Origin: JAJDXO01 sp965207535
GTDB lineage: Bacteria; Pseudomonadota; Alphaproteobacteria; Rhodospirillales; UBA2165
Assembly: GCA_965207535.1 (NCBI GenBank)
Contig: CBDBMR010000015.1
Span: 288,800-352,799 of the forward strand
Reading direction: 5' to 3'
DNA: 64,000 bases
The notes under the pieces are model-generated. The model searched no databases. It saw only the letters and a list, made by a program, of their open reading frames with translations, and was not told the origin of the DNA. Shown here in pieces: positions 35,314-44,040 of the stretch. Position 1 is the first letter of the stretch; each line of letters starts with the position of its first letter. Position numbers and translations under genes: made by a program.

Positions 35314-35778
35314 TCACTCGGGGGCCGGCTTGTCGGCCCATCGGGCGGCGGCGTCATCGTCGGATTGGCGGGCGGCGACCCAGCGCTCGCCGTCGCGGGT
35401 TTCCTCGAGCTTCCAGAACGGCGCTTTCGTCTTCAGCCAGTCCATGAGAAACGCGGCGCTCTCGAAGGCCGCTTGACGATGGGCCGAAGCGGTTGCCACG
35501 AAGACGATCCGGTCGCCCGGCGCCAGCCGGCCGTGACGGTGAATTATCGTGCAGCCCTCAAGGGGCCAGCGGCGCATGGCCTCGGCTTCGATCTCTTCCA
35601 GCCGGCGGCGGGTCATCTCGGGATAGTGCTCGAGGGTCATGGCCCCGATCCGGTCGCCATCGGCGACGTCCCGCACCAGCCCGATGAACGAGCACACGCC
35701 CCCGATCCCGGCGTTGCCCCTGGTAAGCGCATCAAGCTCGGCTCCCGGATCGAAGTCCTCGGCCTGCACCCGGATCAT
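35314..35778 (-). CDS. moaE: molybdopterin synthase catalytic subunit
   Basis: A 154-residue subunit that inserts sulfur into precursor Z using thiocarboxylated MoaD. Motifs: CSFIGLVRD, TLEHYPEM, IIHRHGRLAPGDRIVFVA and the active-site block DWLKTKAPFWKLEE. Five bases separate it from moaD. The tail carries extra acidic residues. Confidence 0.95.
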   Translation of the reverse strand: MIRVQAEDFDPGAELDALTRGNAGIGGVCSFIGLVRDVADGDRIGAMTLEHYPEMTRRRLEEIEAEAMRRWPLEGCTIIHRHGRLAPGDRIVFVATASAHRQAAFESAAFLMDWLKTKAPFWKLEETRDGERWVAARQSDDDAAARWADKPAPE

Positions 35779-35782
35779 GCCG

Positions 35783-36034
35783 CTAGCCCCCGGTTACCGG
35801 CGGAAAGAAGGCGACCTCGTCGTCCGGGCCGACCGCCGCGTCGATTTTCACGTACTCGTAATTGATTGCCGCGCGGATCGCGGCCATGTTCTGGAACATG
35901 CTGGTGTAGGGCTCGCCCCTCTCCTTCAGCCATTCGACGAGCTGGCCGAGATCGGTCACGGTGGCCGGCGGGTTCACGGTCTCCTCGCTGATGCCCGCCT
36001 TTTCCTTCATCCAGGCGAAATACACCAATTTCAC
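35783..36034 (-). CDS. moaD: molybdopterin synthase sulfur carrier subunit
   Basis: An 83-residue ubiquitin-like protein ending in the essential Gly-Gly (PPVTGG), which becomes a thiocarboxylate. MKLVYFAWMKEKAG and the EVAFFPPVTGG end are typical. Its start overlaps the end of moeA by 4 bases (ATGA-type junction), so the two are coupled. Confidence 0.95.
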   Translation of the reverse strand: MKLVYFAWMKEKAGISEETVNPPATVTDLGQLVEWLKERGEPYTSMFQNMAAIRAAINYEYVKIDAAVGPDDEVAFFPPVTGG

Positions 36035-37302
36035 CGCAGCACCTCGTTGAACGGAACGAATTCGACAAGCTCGCCGGCCTGCACTGCCTCGCAGGCCTCG
36101 TCGAGCACCACCAACCCATCAGATTGAACCATGGATGTCAAAATTCCCGACCCTTCTTCGGGAAATTTGACCGCCGCCAGCGTGCCGTCGGCCTGCGCCT
36201 CCAGCCGGGCCCTGAGCCACTCCCGACGCCCGGATTTCTTCTTGAAGTCGAAGGCGGAGGGTACCCGATAGGATGCCGCCGCGAGATTTTCGGCCCCGGC
36301 GAGGCGCAGCAGGATCGGGCGGGCGATCTGCATGAACGTGACCATGCTCGCCACCGGATTGCCCGGAAGCCCTATGAACGGCACCTCGCCGCCGCCGCCC
36401 GGGATGCAGCCGAGCGCGATGGGCCGGCCCGGCTTAATGGCGAGATTCCAGAAAAACAGGCTGCCTAGCTCCTCGACCGCGCCACGGATATGGTCTTCCT
36501 CGCCCATGGACACTCCGCCGGACGTAATCACCACATCATGATCCCGGGCGGCATCGGCGAGACCCCGGCGAATCACGCCCGCCTCGTCCTTGAAAATTCC
36601 GAGGTCCGTCGGCGCACAGCCCAATCCATCCAGCAGGCTCAACAGCGTGTACCGGTTGATGTCGTAGATGCTGCCCTCATCCAGCGTCTCTCCCGGGTCC
36701 CGCACTTCATCCCCGGTCGAGAACACGGCCGCCCTGAGACGGCGGTAGACCGGCAGCCGTTCCAGCCCTAGGGACGCCGCCATGCCGATTTCCTGGGGCC
36801 TGAGCAGCATACCCCGGCGCATCACCATATCGCCCGCCTGCACGTCTTCGCCGGCAAGGCGCAGATTGGCCCCGCGCTCGATCCCATGGGGAAGCGTCAC
36901 CCGGTCACCGGAGATTTCACAATCCTCGACCATGAAGATGGTATCGGCGCCGTCCGGCACCTGCGCGCCGGTAAAAATCTTGTAGGCGTTGCCCCGTTCG
37001 GCGGACCGGCCCAACGGATGGCCGGCGGCGACGGTGCCGCCGATGCCGAGCGTGGTTGGAGCTTCCGGGTCGAGGTCATCGAAGAATACGGCAAATCCGT
37101 CGACGGCGGCATTGTCGTGGGGCGGGATCCGGCGCGCCGAAACGATGTCCCGGGCGAGCAGCCGGCGGGCCGCGGCCCGGGTCGCCACCTCCTCGGTCCC
37201 CACCGTCGGCGCCAGCTTCCCGGAGAACCGGGCGAGCGCCTCGGCGACGGTCATCCGGGCGCCCGATGTCGCAAAACAATCGTTGAAGGTGGGCGACTTC
37301 AT
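36031..37302 (-). CDS. moeA: molybdopterin molybdenumtransferase
   Basis: A 423-residue enzyme that inserts molybdate into adenylated molybdopterin. Family motifs include VDGFAV near the N terminus, GAQVPDGADTI, TSGGVSMGEEDH and GLPGNPVASMV. Order mobB-moeA-moaD-moaE-LOG on the minus strand with tight spacing indicates one operon for cofactor synthesis. Confidence 0.95.
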   Translation of the reverse strand: MKSPTFNDCFATSGARMTVAEALARFSGKLAPTVGTEEVATRAAARRLLARDIVSARRIPPHDNAAVDGFAVFFDDLDPEAPTTLGIGGTVAAGHPLGRSAERGNAYKIFTGAQVPDGADTIFMVEDCEISGDRVTLPHGIERGANLRLAGEDVQAGDMVMRRGMLLRPQEIGMAASLGLERLPVYRRLRAAVFSTGDEVRDPGETLDEGSIYDINRYTLLSLLDGLGCAPTDLGIFKDEAGVIRRGLADAARDHDVVITSGGVSMGEEDHIRGAVEELGSLFFWNLAIKPGRPIALGCIPGGGGEVPFIGLPGNPVASMVTFMQIARPILLRLAGAENLAAASYRVPSAFDFKKKSGRREWLRARLEAQADGTLAAVKFPEEGSGILTSMVQSDGLVVLDEACEAVQAGELVEFVPFNEVLR

Positions 37303-37320
37303 GCCGTCCTCATGCCATCC

Positions 37321-37824
37321 TCAGGCGGCCTTCAGGCGGCAATGCTCGATGATAAATCCGGCCACTGCCTCGGCATCGTTGATGTCCAGCACCGGTACCG
37401 TGGCGTCCTCCAGGCGTTCGTCGCTGGCGATCGCGACGATGTAGGGGTCTTCGCCTTGGATCATCGGCTTGCCCACGCTCGGCCGGTGGACCTCGATTTT
37501 GGGGTGCGGATTGTACTTGAACCCTTCGACGATCAGCAGATCGACGGGGGTCATCAGCGTCACCAGTTCATCGAGAGTTGGTTCGTCCTCGCCGCGAAGC
37601 TCGTGCATCAGCGCCCAACGGCTCGACGTGCCGATCATCACCTCGGTCGCCCCCGCCTCGCGGTGACGGAAGGTGTCCTTGCCCGGACGGTCGATATCGA
37701 ACTGGGTGTGCGCGTGCTTCAGGGTCGAAACGCTGTTTCCCCGGCGGATCAGTTCGGGCAACAGTTTCTCCACCAGCGTCGTCTTGCCGCTGCCGCTCCA
37801 ACCGATAATGCCGAAGATCCGCAT
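37321..37824 (-). CDS. mobB: molybdopterin-guanine dinucleotide biosynthesis adaptor protein
   Basis: A 167-residue P-loop GTPase (Walker A GWSGSGKTTL at residues 8-17; LIVEGFKYNPHPKIEV near 110) that assists addition of GMP to molybdopterin. ATG 37824 opens MRIFGIIGWSGSG as in the family; the longer frame upstream is antisense read-through of pgsA. MobA is not in the window. Confidence 0.92.
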   Translation of the reverse strand: MRIFGIIGWSGSGKTTLVEKLLPELIRRGNSVSTLKHAHTQFDIDRPGKDTFRHREAGATEVMIGTSSRWALMHELRGEDEPTLDELVTLMTPVDLLIVEGFKYNPHPKIEVHRPSVGKPMIQGEDPYIVAIASDERLEDATVPVLDINDAEAVAGFIIEHCRLKAA

Positions 37825-37835
37825 GAACCGGTCTC

Positions 37836-38432
37836 TCAGCCCGCATCCTTGGCCGCGGTTCGTTCGTTGTCCGCCGCCTCGATGTGGCGGAACCCCGCTC
37901 TCAAGTAGTCGTAGCCGGTTACCAAGGTCAGCAGCGCGGCGAGCCACAGGCCGATTTCACCGATCTGGGTGGTCGAGAGCGGGCCGAAATCGGGGCCCGC
38001 AGGGCCGACGATCAGGAAGCCGAGGGCCACCATCTGCAAGGTCGTCTTCCAGCGGGCCAGCTTGCTCACCGGCACGCCGACCCGGACACCGGCCAGAAAC
38101 TCCCGCAGTCCCGACACCAGAATTTCCCGGCACAGGATGACGACCGCCGGCAGCACCGCCAGTCCATCGACCCGTTCGGACCAGACCAGCATCAGCAGCA
38201 GCGCCGAGACCAGCAGCTTGTCGGCGACCGGATCGAGGAATTTTCCGAACAGGGATTGCTGCCTGAGCGCGCGGGCGGCGTATCCATCGAAGAAATCGGT
38301 GAGGCCGGCGAGCGCCAGAATTGCCAGCCCGAGCCAATTGCCGAAGGGCGAGTCCATATAGAAACTCGCCACCAGGACCGGGATCGCGGCAATCCGCGAC
38401 ATGGTCAGCATGTTCGGCAACTGTGTCAGCAT
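37836..38432 (-). CDS. pgsA: CDP-diacylglycerol-glycerol-3-phosphate 3-phosphatidyltransferase
   Basis: A 198-residue inner-membrane enzyme making phosphatidylglycerol phosphate. The CDP-alcohol phosphotransferase signature is present (TDFFDGYAAR ... GKFLDPVADK, with D-DG-AAR and G-D-D spacing), and there are about five hydrophobic segments. It is 36 bases downstream of uvrC, a very common pairing. Confidence 0.96.
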   Translation of the reverse strand: MLTQLPNMLTMSRIAAIPVLVASFYMDSPFGNWLGLAILALAGLTDFFDGYAARALRQQSLFGKFLDPVADKLLVSALLLMLVWSERVDGLAVLPAVVILCREILVSGLREFLAGVRVGVPVSKLARWKTTLQMVALGFLIVGPAGPDFGPLSTTQIGEIGLWLAALLTLVTGYDYLRAGFRHIEAADNERTAAKDAG

Positions 38433-38468
38433 CGGACCTACTTCCCCTCGCCGGGATGCCCGGTCTCG

Positions 38469-40415
38469 TCAGTCCTCGGCGTGGAACCAGCCGTAAATTC
38501 TGGCCGCCATCGCTTTGCTTATTCCCTCGACCGCCTCCAAATCGGCCAACCCCGCCTGGGAAACCGCTTTCGCGGACCCGAAATGATGCAGCAGGGCCTT
38601 CTTCCGGACGCCGCCGATACCCTCGATTTCGTCCAAGGGCGATCGTTCCATATCCCGGGAACGCCGCGCCCGGTGGCCGCCGATGGCAAACCGGTGCGCT
38701 TCGTCCCGCAGACGTTGGAGAAAATAGAGGACCGGGTCGCGGTTGTCCAAGCGAAAGGGCCGGCGTCCGGGGACGAAAATCCGCTCACGCCCGGCATTGC
38801 GGTCCGGGCCCTTGGCGATCGCGGCCAGCGCGACATCGTTGACGCCGAGCTCATCGAACACCTCCCCGGCGGCGCTCAGGTGTCCGGCGCCGCCGTCGAT
38901 CAGCACCAAATCAGGCCATTGCCCCTCGGCCCGGTCCGGATCCTCCTTCAACGCCCGGGCAAAACGCCGGGTCAGCATCTCCCGCATCATGGCGTAGTCG
39001 TCGCCCGCCTCGGCGCCGGCCGCCTCGCCACCGGATCCCGCCGAGCGGATGTTGAACTTTCGATAGGCGTTCTTCATGAACCCGTCGGGACCGCTGACGA
39101 TCATCCCGCCGACCGGTTTGGCGCCGGAGATATGGCTGTTGTCGTACACCTCGATGCGTTCGGGGCGATTGTCCAACTCGAACAACTCGGCGACGCCGTC
39201 GAGCAGCTCCCGCTGGGTCGCGCTTTCGCCGAGACGCCGGCCGAGCGCCCGTTCGGCGTTTTCGAGGGCGAAGGCGATCAAGCCCAGCTTGTCACCGCGC
39301 TTGGGGACCTGCAGCCGCACCGTGCGGCCGGCCTTTTCGGTCAGTGCGGCCGCCAAAAGGGCCGGCTCGGTCACCTGGCCGCTGAGCAGGAGCAGCCGGG
39401 GCGGCTCCTTGTTGGTGTAGAACTGGCCCACAAAGGCTTCGAGGATCTGGTCCTTGGTCGCCTCGCTGCCATGGGACGGATAGTAGGCCCGGTTGCCGAA
39501 GTTGTAGCCGCCTCGGACGAAAAACACCTGGATGCAGCTCTGTCCGCCCGCCTGATGGAGGGCGATGACGTCGGCGTCTTCCAGGCCCTGGACGCTGATA
39601 TCCTGGCGTGCCTGTACGCTCGTCATGGCCTTGATCCGGTCCCGGATTTCCGCGGCCTTCTCGTACGCCTGGGCGTCGCTAGCCGCCTGCATCCGGCGGG
39701 ACAGCTCGCGCTGAATTTCCGCCGACTTGCCGGTGAGAAAATCGCGCGCCTGGGCCACCAGGTCGCCGTACTCGTTCTCGCTGATCCGGCCGACGCAAGG
39801 CGCCGCGCAGCGTTTGATCTGATGCAGCAGACAGGGCCGGGTGCGCGCCGCGAAAACCGAATCCGTGCAGGTACGGAGCAAAAAGGCCCGTTGCATGACG
39901 TGCAGGGACTGATTGACCGCACCCGCCGACGCGAAGGGGCCGAAATATTCGCCTTCCCGCTTGCGCGCCCCGCGATGCTTCAGCACCTGCGGGAAGGGGT
40001 GGTCGGCGGTGATGAGAATCGACGGGAAGGACTTGTCGTCGCGCAGCAGGATGTTGTAGCGCGGCGTCAGCTTCTTGATCAGGTCGGCTTCGAGCAGCAG
40101 CGCCTCGGCCTCGGTGTGCGTGGAGACAAACTCCATGGACCGGGTCTGGGCGACCATGCGCCGGATGCGCGGAGATTGGCGATTTGGGTTGGCGTAGCTG
40201 GTCACCCGCTTGCGGATGTTTTTCGCCTTGCCGACATAGAGGACGTCGCCGGCCTCGTTGATCATCCGGTAAACGCCGGGCGTGGCCGGTGCTTTGGGCA
40301 GACAGGACTTGATGATTTCGACGCCCTTGGGCGCAGCCGCGTCCGCCTTCGGTTCGGTCTTGAGCCGGTATTCTATCCGGCGCGGTCCGACGATCTCGTT
40401 GCCGTCCTTAGACAT
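38469..40415 (-). CDS. uvrC: excinuclease ABC subunit C
   Basis: A protein of 648 residues (if started at ATG 40415) that makes both incisions in nucleotide-excision repair. GIY-YIG domain: CLPKAPATPGVYRMINEAGD and VLYVGKAKNIRKR; UVR motif near residue 205; RNase-H-like C-terminal nuclease with YDNSHISGAKPVGGMIV; and a helix-hairpin-helix end (IEGIGGVRKKALLHHFGS). The frame is open to 40526, but the extra 37 residues lack family resemblance, and no start has a strong ribosome-binding site, so the N terminus is uncertain. It leads the pgsA-mob-moe-moa run. Confidence 0.93.
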   Translation of the reverse strand: MSKDGNEIVGPRRIEYRLKTEPKADAAAPKGVEIIKSCLPKAPATPGVYRMINEAGDVLYVGKAKNIRKRVTSYANPNRQSPRIRRMVAQTRSMEFVSTHTEAEALLLEADLIKKLTPRYNILLRDDKSFPSILITADHPFPQVLKHRGARKREGEYFGPFASAGAVNQSLHVMQRAFLLRTCTDSVFAARTRPCLLHQIKRCAAPCVGRISENEYGDLVAQARDFLTGKSAEIQRELSRRMQAASDAQAYEKAAEIRDRIKAMTSVQARQDISVQGLEDADVIALHQAGGQSCIQVFFVRGGYNFGNRAYYPSHGSEATKDQILEAFVGQFYTNKEPPRLLLLSGQVTEPALLAAALTEKAGRTVRLQVPKRGDKLGLIAFALENAERALGRRLGESATQRELLDGVAELFELDNRPERIEVYDNSHISGAKPVGGMIVSGPDGFMKNAYRKFNIRSAGSGGEAAGAEAGDDYAMMREMLTRRFARALKEDPDRAEGQWPDLVLIDGGAGHLSAAGEVFDELGVNDVALAAIAKGPDRNAGRERIFVPGRRPFRLDNRDPVLYFLQRLRDEAHRFAIGGHRARRSRDMERSPLDEIEGIGGVRKKALLHHFGSAKAVSQAGLADLEAVEGISKAMAARIYGWFHAED

Positions 40416-40526
40416 GCTTTCGCGTACATCCTCGGTGTGGCCCTGGAGCGATTCACGCCTTTTGTGAAACGTGAAACGCTCCATCATTATATTCTGCCGC
40501 AAATGCCTCGTCGCGGATGAGTCCAT

Positions 40527-40840
40527 TCATTCGGGACTTGCATTAGTCGAATTGTATCCGCCAACGCTGTGAATAAGCTTGTTGAAAACAATGCGGCTGC
40601 CCGCCGCGACGTGGCTTTTTGTTGACGGCACAATATGCGCATAATTATCGCATTTTATTAACTCTTTGATTTTAATGGATTTTTTAATAAAATTCATTCG
40701 TACCCCGGTCATTTGAAGGGCATCGTCACCTTAAAGGAATCAAACCCGAAAGCCTTGCATCCTGTGCACAACTTGCGCCCATTTCGTCCATAAAGATGTC
40801 ATAGTCGCAATGGGTTGCGCCCCGTTGCCGAAGAAGCGGC
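40527..40840. other. AT-rich 314-base gap, no gene; two DnaA-box-like sites
   Basis: Between the upstream open frame of uvrC and the folB stop, the sequence is much more AT-rich than its surroundings, especially 40600-40700. I find no convincing gene; a 61-codon minus-strand frame has no features. A perfect DnaA-box consensus (TTATTCACA, minus strand, 40568-40576) and a weaker one (TTGTGCACA, near 40755) are present. It probably holds the uvrC promoter. Confidence 0.4.
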
Positions 40841-41257
40841 TCAGGAGATGCGGGACCGCTCGATCTCCACGCCCGCGCTTGCGGCGTCCTCGAATACGTC
40901 GAGCTTTTCGATCCGGACCCGGGCGACGGTGACCCGCTCATCGGATAGGCACATGTCGGCGATCTGTTCGGCCAAGGTCTCGACCAGGTTGACATGGCGG
41001 TCCGCGACCAGCTCCCGAATGCCGTCCGCCACGTCCTCGTAGCACACCACATGCTCCAGTCTGTCGTCGATCGCGGCGACACCCTCTCGCACCGCCAGAT
41101 CGAGATTGATCCGCACGCGCTGGCTCTGCTTGCGTTCGTGCTTATGGACGCCGATGAAGCAGGTCAGCGTAAGGTCGCGGATAAATACATGCCGGACCGA
41201 CGTCTTGGCATCGGCAATCCGGAAGGCATGAACCACATTTGAACCAGATGGCGGCAT
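40841..41257 (-). CDS. folB: dihydroneopterin aldolase
   Basis: A 138-residue tunnelling-fold enzyme of folate synthesis that cleaves 7,8-dihydroneopterin. VFIRDLTLTCFIGVHKHERKQ is the family block with the glycine-valine-histidine-glutamate active site; the VCYEDVADGIRELV and NLVETLAEQIADMCL segments agree. It is 26 bases downstream of the SDR gene, which fits a FolM-type pterin reductase in one operon. Confidence 0.92.
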   Translation of the reverse strand: MPPSGSNVVHAFRIADAKTSVRHVFIRDLTLTCFIGVHKHERKQSQRVRINLDLAVREGVAAIDDRLEHVVCYEDVADGIRELVADRHVNLVETLAEQIADMCLSDERVTVARVRIEKLDVFEDAASAGVEIERSRIS

Positions 41258-41283
41258 GGTCGGATCGGTCCTTCCCGATAGGT

Positions 41284-42054
41284 CTACTCGTCTTCGTCAC
41301 CGGCACCGGCGGCGGGGGAAGCCCAGCCGAGATGCTGTCCGGAGTCGAGAGCAATCATTTGCCCGGTCATGGACGGCGTCGCAAGGATAAAGCGCACCGC
41401 CGAGGCAATTTCCTGTGGGCCGACCGGCCGGGCGAGAGGGGTACGCTCCCACTGCGCCCGGAAACTGTCGTCCGACTGCCGCGGCGAAGGCAGGGTCGGG
41501 CCCGGTCCGACCGCATTGACCCGGATGGCGGGCGCCAGCGCCTGCGCGGTGGTTTGGGTCAGGGTCCAGAGACCGGCCTTGCTCAACGTGTAGGATGAAA
41601 AATGCGGCGTCAGGTTCCACACCCGTTGGTCTAGAATGTTGATAATATTTCCGTTTTCGCCCCGGTACTGGCCCGCGAAGGCTTGCGTGAGAACGAATGG
41701 CGCCCGCAGATTGACCTCCATATGCGCATCCCAGCTTCCCCGGGCGGCATCACCGAGAGAGTCGCGCTCGAACACCGAGGCGTTATTGACCAGACAGTCG
41801 ACGCCGCCCATCTCGTCGGCGATGCGTGGGATCAACCCCCGGACCTGGGCCTCGTCCCGAAGGTCGGCCTCGAAGAGGGCGACCTCGGCGCCCCGCGCCC
41901 GGAGATCGGCTGCCCCGGCCTCGGCCTCGTCGGCAGAGCCGCCATAATGGAGCGCGATTCGCCAGCCATCCTCGGCCAGCGCATCGACAATGGCCTTGCC
42001 GATGCGCCGGGCGGCGCCGGTGATCAGGACGGTACCGGAAGGTTCATTGGTCAT
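41284..42054 (-). CDS. folM: SDR family oxidoreductase, FolM/pteridine-reductase-like
   Basis: A 256-residue short-chain dehydrogenase: cofactor motif TGAARRIGKAI, NNAS motif (LVNNASVFERD), and catalytic YTLSK preceded by the expected Ser. Its placement directly upstream of folB points to dihydromonapterin/dihydrofolate reductase activity as in FolM, though SDR substrate assignment by sequence is weak. ATG 42054 is used; upstream open frame lies in an extragenic repeat. Confidence 0.8.
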   Translation of the reverse strand: MTNEPSGTVLITGAARRIGKAIVDALAEDGWRIALHYGGSADEAEAGAADLRARGAEVALFEADLRDEAQVRGLIPRIADEMGGVDCLVNNASVFERDSLGDAARGSWDAHMEVNLRAPFVLTQAFAGQYRGENGNIINILDQRVWNLTPHFSSYTLSKAGLWTLTQTTAQALAPAIRVNAVGPGPTLPSPRQSDDSFRAQWERTPLARPVGPQEIASAVRFILATPSMTGQMIALDSGQHLGWASPAAGAGDEDE

Positions 42055-42094
42055 GGGTGCAGCATAAAAGTCCCTGGCCGCTGCGCAAGGAAGT

Positions 42095-42195
42095 CGGTCC
42101 CGCGTGGATGGCCGGGTCACTTTGCCGGCTGGCCCGGCCATGACGCACTCCATTCGGGGCGCACTCCAGCCGTCATCACGGGACTTGGAATTTTC
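42095..42195. repeat. extragenic repeat, copy A
   Basis: This stretch shares with copy B (42519-42641) the order GCTGGCCCGGC/GCTGGCCGGC, CATGACGCACTC, GGGGC, a CCRYCCGTCATC/GTCATGC core and a CACGGG end, with changes between. It lies upstream of folM, holding no gene. Such motifs are typical of dispersed intergenic repeats. Confidence 0.5.
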
Positions 42196-42662
42196 TTCCA
42201 ACGAAAATTTCGGATTCGGCCCGATCGTGTGGGCTGCAATAGGCATTTATAGGCATTTATGGACATTTGATGACTTGGTTAAATTCCAATTCCGTGCCTT
42301 TGAGCGCATTTTTGTGCGCGGGAGCCCCTGGTGAAATCATGTGGCGGCACCCGCTGACAACGCTCCCATAACAATGTGTGCGATCTGCCGCCAGATGCCA
42401 GCCCCTCACCCAACTTCGGGGGGAGAGGGGGCAAAATTACCACGGAGCACACAGAGATCACTGAGCGGATTCGAGTATGGATACTCCGTGTCCCCGGTGT
42501 TCGACCTGGTGAATATCCTGGATGCCCCGCCACTTTGCTGGCTGGCCGGCAAAGCCGAACCAGTGGGTCGGGGCATGACGCACTCTTTTTGGGGCACCCT
42601 CCACCCGTCATGCCCGTGCTCGACACGGGCATCCACGCTTTGGGGGCGGCGATAGACGCAGA
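42196..42662. repeat. gene-free stretch with extragenic repeat, copy B
   Basis: No gene is supported between copy A and the exchanger stop. Bases 42519-42641 are the second repeat copy; within it CCGTCATGCCCGTGC and GACACGGGCATCCACG form an imperfect hairpin around CTC (CCCGTG / CACGGG). A short AT-rich segment at 42235-42310 is otherwise unremarkable. Confidence 0.45.
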
Positions 42663-43640
42663 TCAGGCCGGAAAAATACGATCGACGCCGAGGCCGATGG
42701 CGCCGATATACGCGATATACATGATCAGGAAGGCCAGCGCCGGCGCTCGGCCGATTTGACGCAGGCCGCCCATCATGAACGGCAGAAGCAACAGCGTCGC
42801 CGCGATCATGATCCAGATGTCGAAATCGACCACCCGGGCCTCGACCGTGACCGGCGTGACCACGGCGACGACGCCGATGACCCCCAGAACATTGAACAGA
42901 TTGCTGCCGACCACGTTACCGAGCGCCACATCCGTGTGGCCGCGATAGGCGGCGACCACCGACGCGGCGAGTTCGGGCAGCGAGGTGCCGAAGGCCACCA
43001 CCGTCAACCCGATCACCGCGTCACTCACGCCGAACAAGCGGGCCGCCGCCACGCCGCCCCGCACCACAAACTCGGACCCGGCGAGCAGCGCCGCGAGACC
43101 GGCAAGGAACATCAGGACCGCGACAACCAGGTTTGCGGGCGGTACGCCCAAATCCCCGGCTTCCCCGGCCGTGCCGCCGCCCGCGCCGCCCTCGCCGGCG
43201 GCCTCGCGCCTGTAGGAGTTCCAGAGGAAATACGCGAAGGCGATCAGCAGGACAGCGCCCGACCAGACATCGACCACGCCGCGAAACGACAGCGCCGAGA
43301 AAATCAGCGTGCCGGCCAGCAATATAATCCCGTCCCGGCGAAGCCCGGCGGCGGCGCAGGCGATGGGCGTCACCAGCCCCGCCGCGCCGAGAATCAGCAG
43401 AATGTTCGCGATGTTCGAGCCGACCACGTTGCCGACGGCCAGCCCCGGCGCGCCCGACAGCGCCGCGTTCAGGGACACCAGCAACTCGGGCGCCGAGGTC
43501 CCGAAGGCCACGACGGTCATGCCGATGACCAGCGCCGAAATGCCGAACCGCCGCGCCAGCGCAACGGCGCCGCGGACCATGATTTCGGCCCCGCCCAGCA
43601 ACAGCAGGAATCCACCGATGATTTGCAGTGCGATGATCAT
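42663..43640 (-). CDS. calcium/sodium antiporter (CaCA family, YrbG-like)
   Basis: A 325-residue inner-membrane exchanger with about ten hydrophobic segments and the two inverted alpha-repeats that form the ion pathway: GTSAPELLVSLNAAL plus GNVVGSNIANILLI, and GTSLPELAASVVAA plus GNVVGSNLFNVLGV. An acidic/Gly/Ala loop lies between the halves. It should exchange Ca2+ for Na+ or H+. ATG 43640 (MIIALQIIGGFLLL) is the likely start; GTG 43694 would add 18 residues. It is the last core gene before the island. Confidence 0.87.
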   Translation of the reverse strand: MIIALQIIGGFLLLLGGAEIMVRGAVALARRFGISALVIGMTVVAFGTSAPELLVSLNAALSGAPGLAVGNVVGSNIANILLILGAAGLVTPIACAAAGLRRDGIILLAGTLIFSALSFRGVVDVWSGAVLLIAFAYFLWNSYRREAAGEGGAGGGTAGEAGDLGVPPANLVVAVLMFLAGLAALLAGSEFVVRGGVAAARLFGVSDAVIGLTVVAFGTSLPELAASVVAAYRGHTDVALGNVVGSNLFNVLGVIGVVAVVTPVTVEARVVDFDIWIMIAATLLLLPFMMGGLRQIGRAPALAFLIMYIAYIGAIGLGVDRIFPA

Positions 43641-43768
43641 CAAGGCGAATGAGTGACCGGAAAGAGTTAAGCCTTGGATAAGACGGGGCCGCACTATGGT
43701 CGGGAAGCGGGGAAAATCAATGTCTTTGTAGGCTCGACAATACCCACCGGTGTGCTATTTAGCCGCCC

Positions 43769-43860
43769 TAGAGCCGATCATGGTTTGTCGGAATCGCTTT
43801 GCGATGCCGACAATCCATGTGAATCGGCTCTACACTATTGAAATAGATCGTTTCAATAGT
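43769..43860. promoter_or_regulatory. two consecutive inverted repeats upstream of the integrase
   Basis: The first spans 43769-43832: outer arms TAGAGCCGAT / ATCGGCTCTA are perfect, and inner arms ATGG/CCAT, TTGTCGG/CCGACAA and ATCGC/GCGAT pair around a TTT loop, making a stem of over 25 pairs with small bulges. The second spans 43834-43860: ACTATTGAAA / TTTCAATAGT around 7 bases. They may be the arm sites or regulatory sites of the recombinase, or an att site. The rest of 43641-44040 shows no gene and no tRNA. Confidence 0.5.
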
Positions 43861-44040
43861 TCAATTGCGCCTACCTGCGCGGAGATGCGCACCGTTGCGA
43901 TAAAATGAAGTATTTCAGCGGTTTGTCATAGGGTTCCGCCATGCCGGCCCGGACACAGCTACGCCTGATACGTCTCTGGTTGACTTTCATGTGTTGATCC
44001 ATATGGTGATTTTTTGGCGAATGTTTCAAAAGGTCTCAAT

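Noticed and set aside
37884..40520. 878-codon plus-strand frame
   Set aside because: It is antisense to pgsA and uvrC; no recognisable domain.
25384..43867. Shared ATAGTTCAATT at the ROK palindrome (25388-25398) and before the integrase (43856-43866), as possible att sites
   Set aside because: Only 11 AT-rich bases are shared, and nothing between them looks like an element; more likely chance.
43641..44040. tRNA gene as integration target next to the integrase
   Set aside because: No cloverleaf, T-loop or CCA-proximal motif could be found; the stems present do not fit a tRNA.
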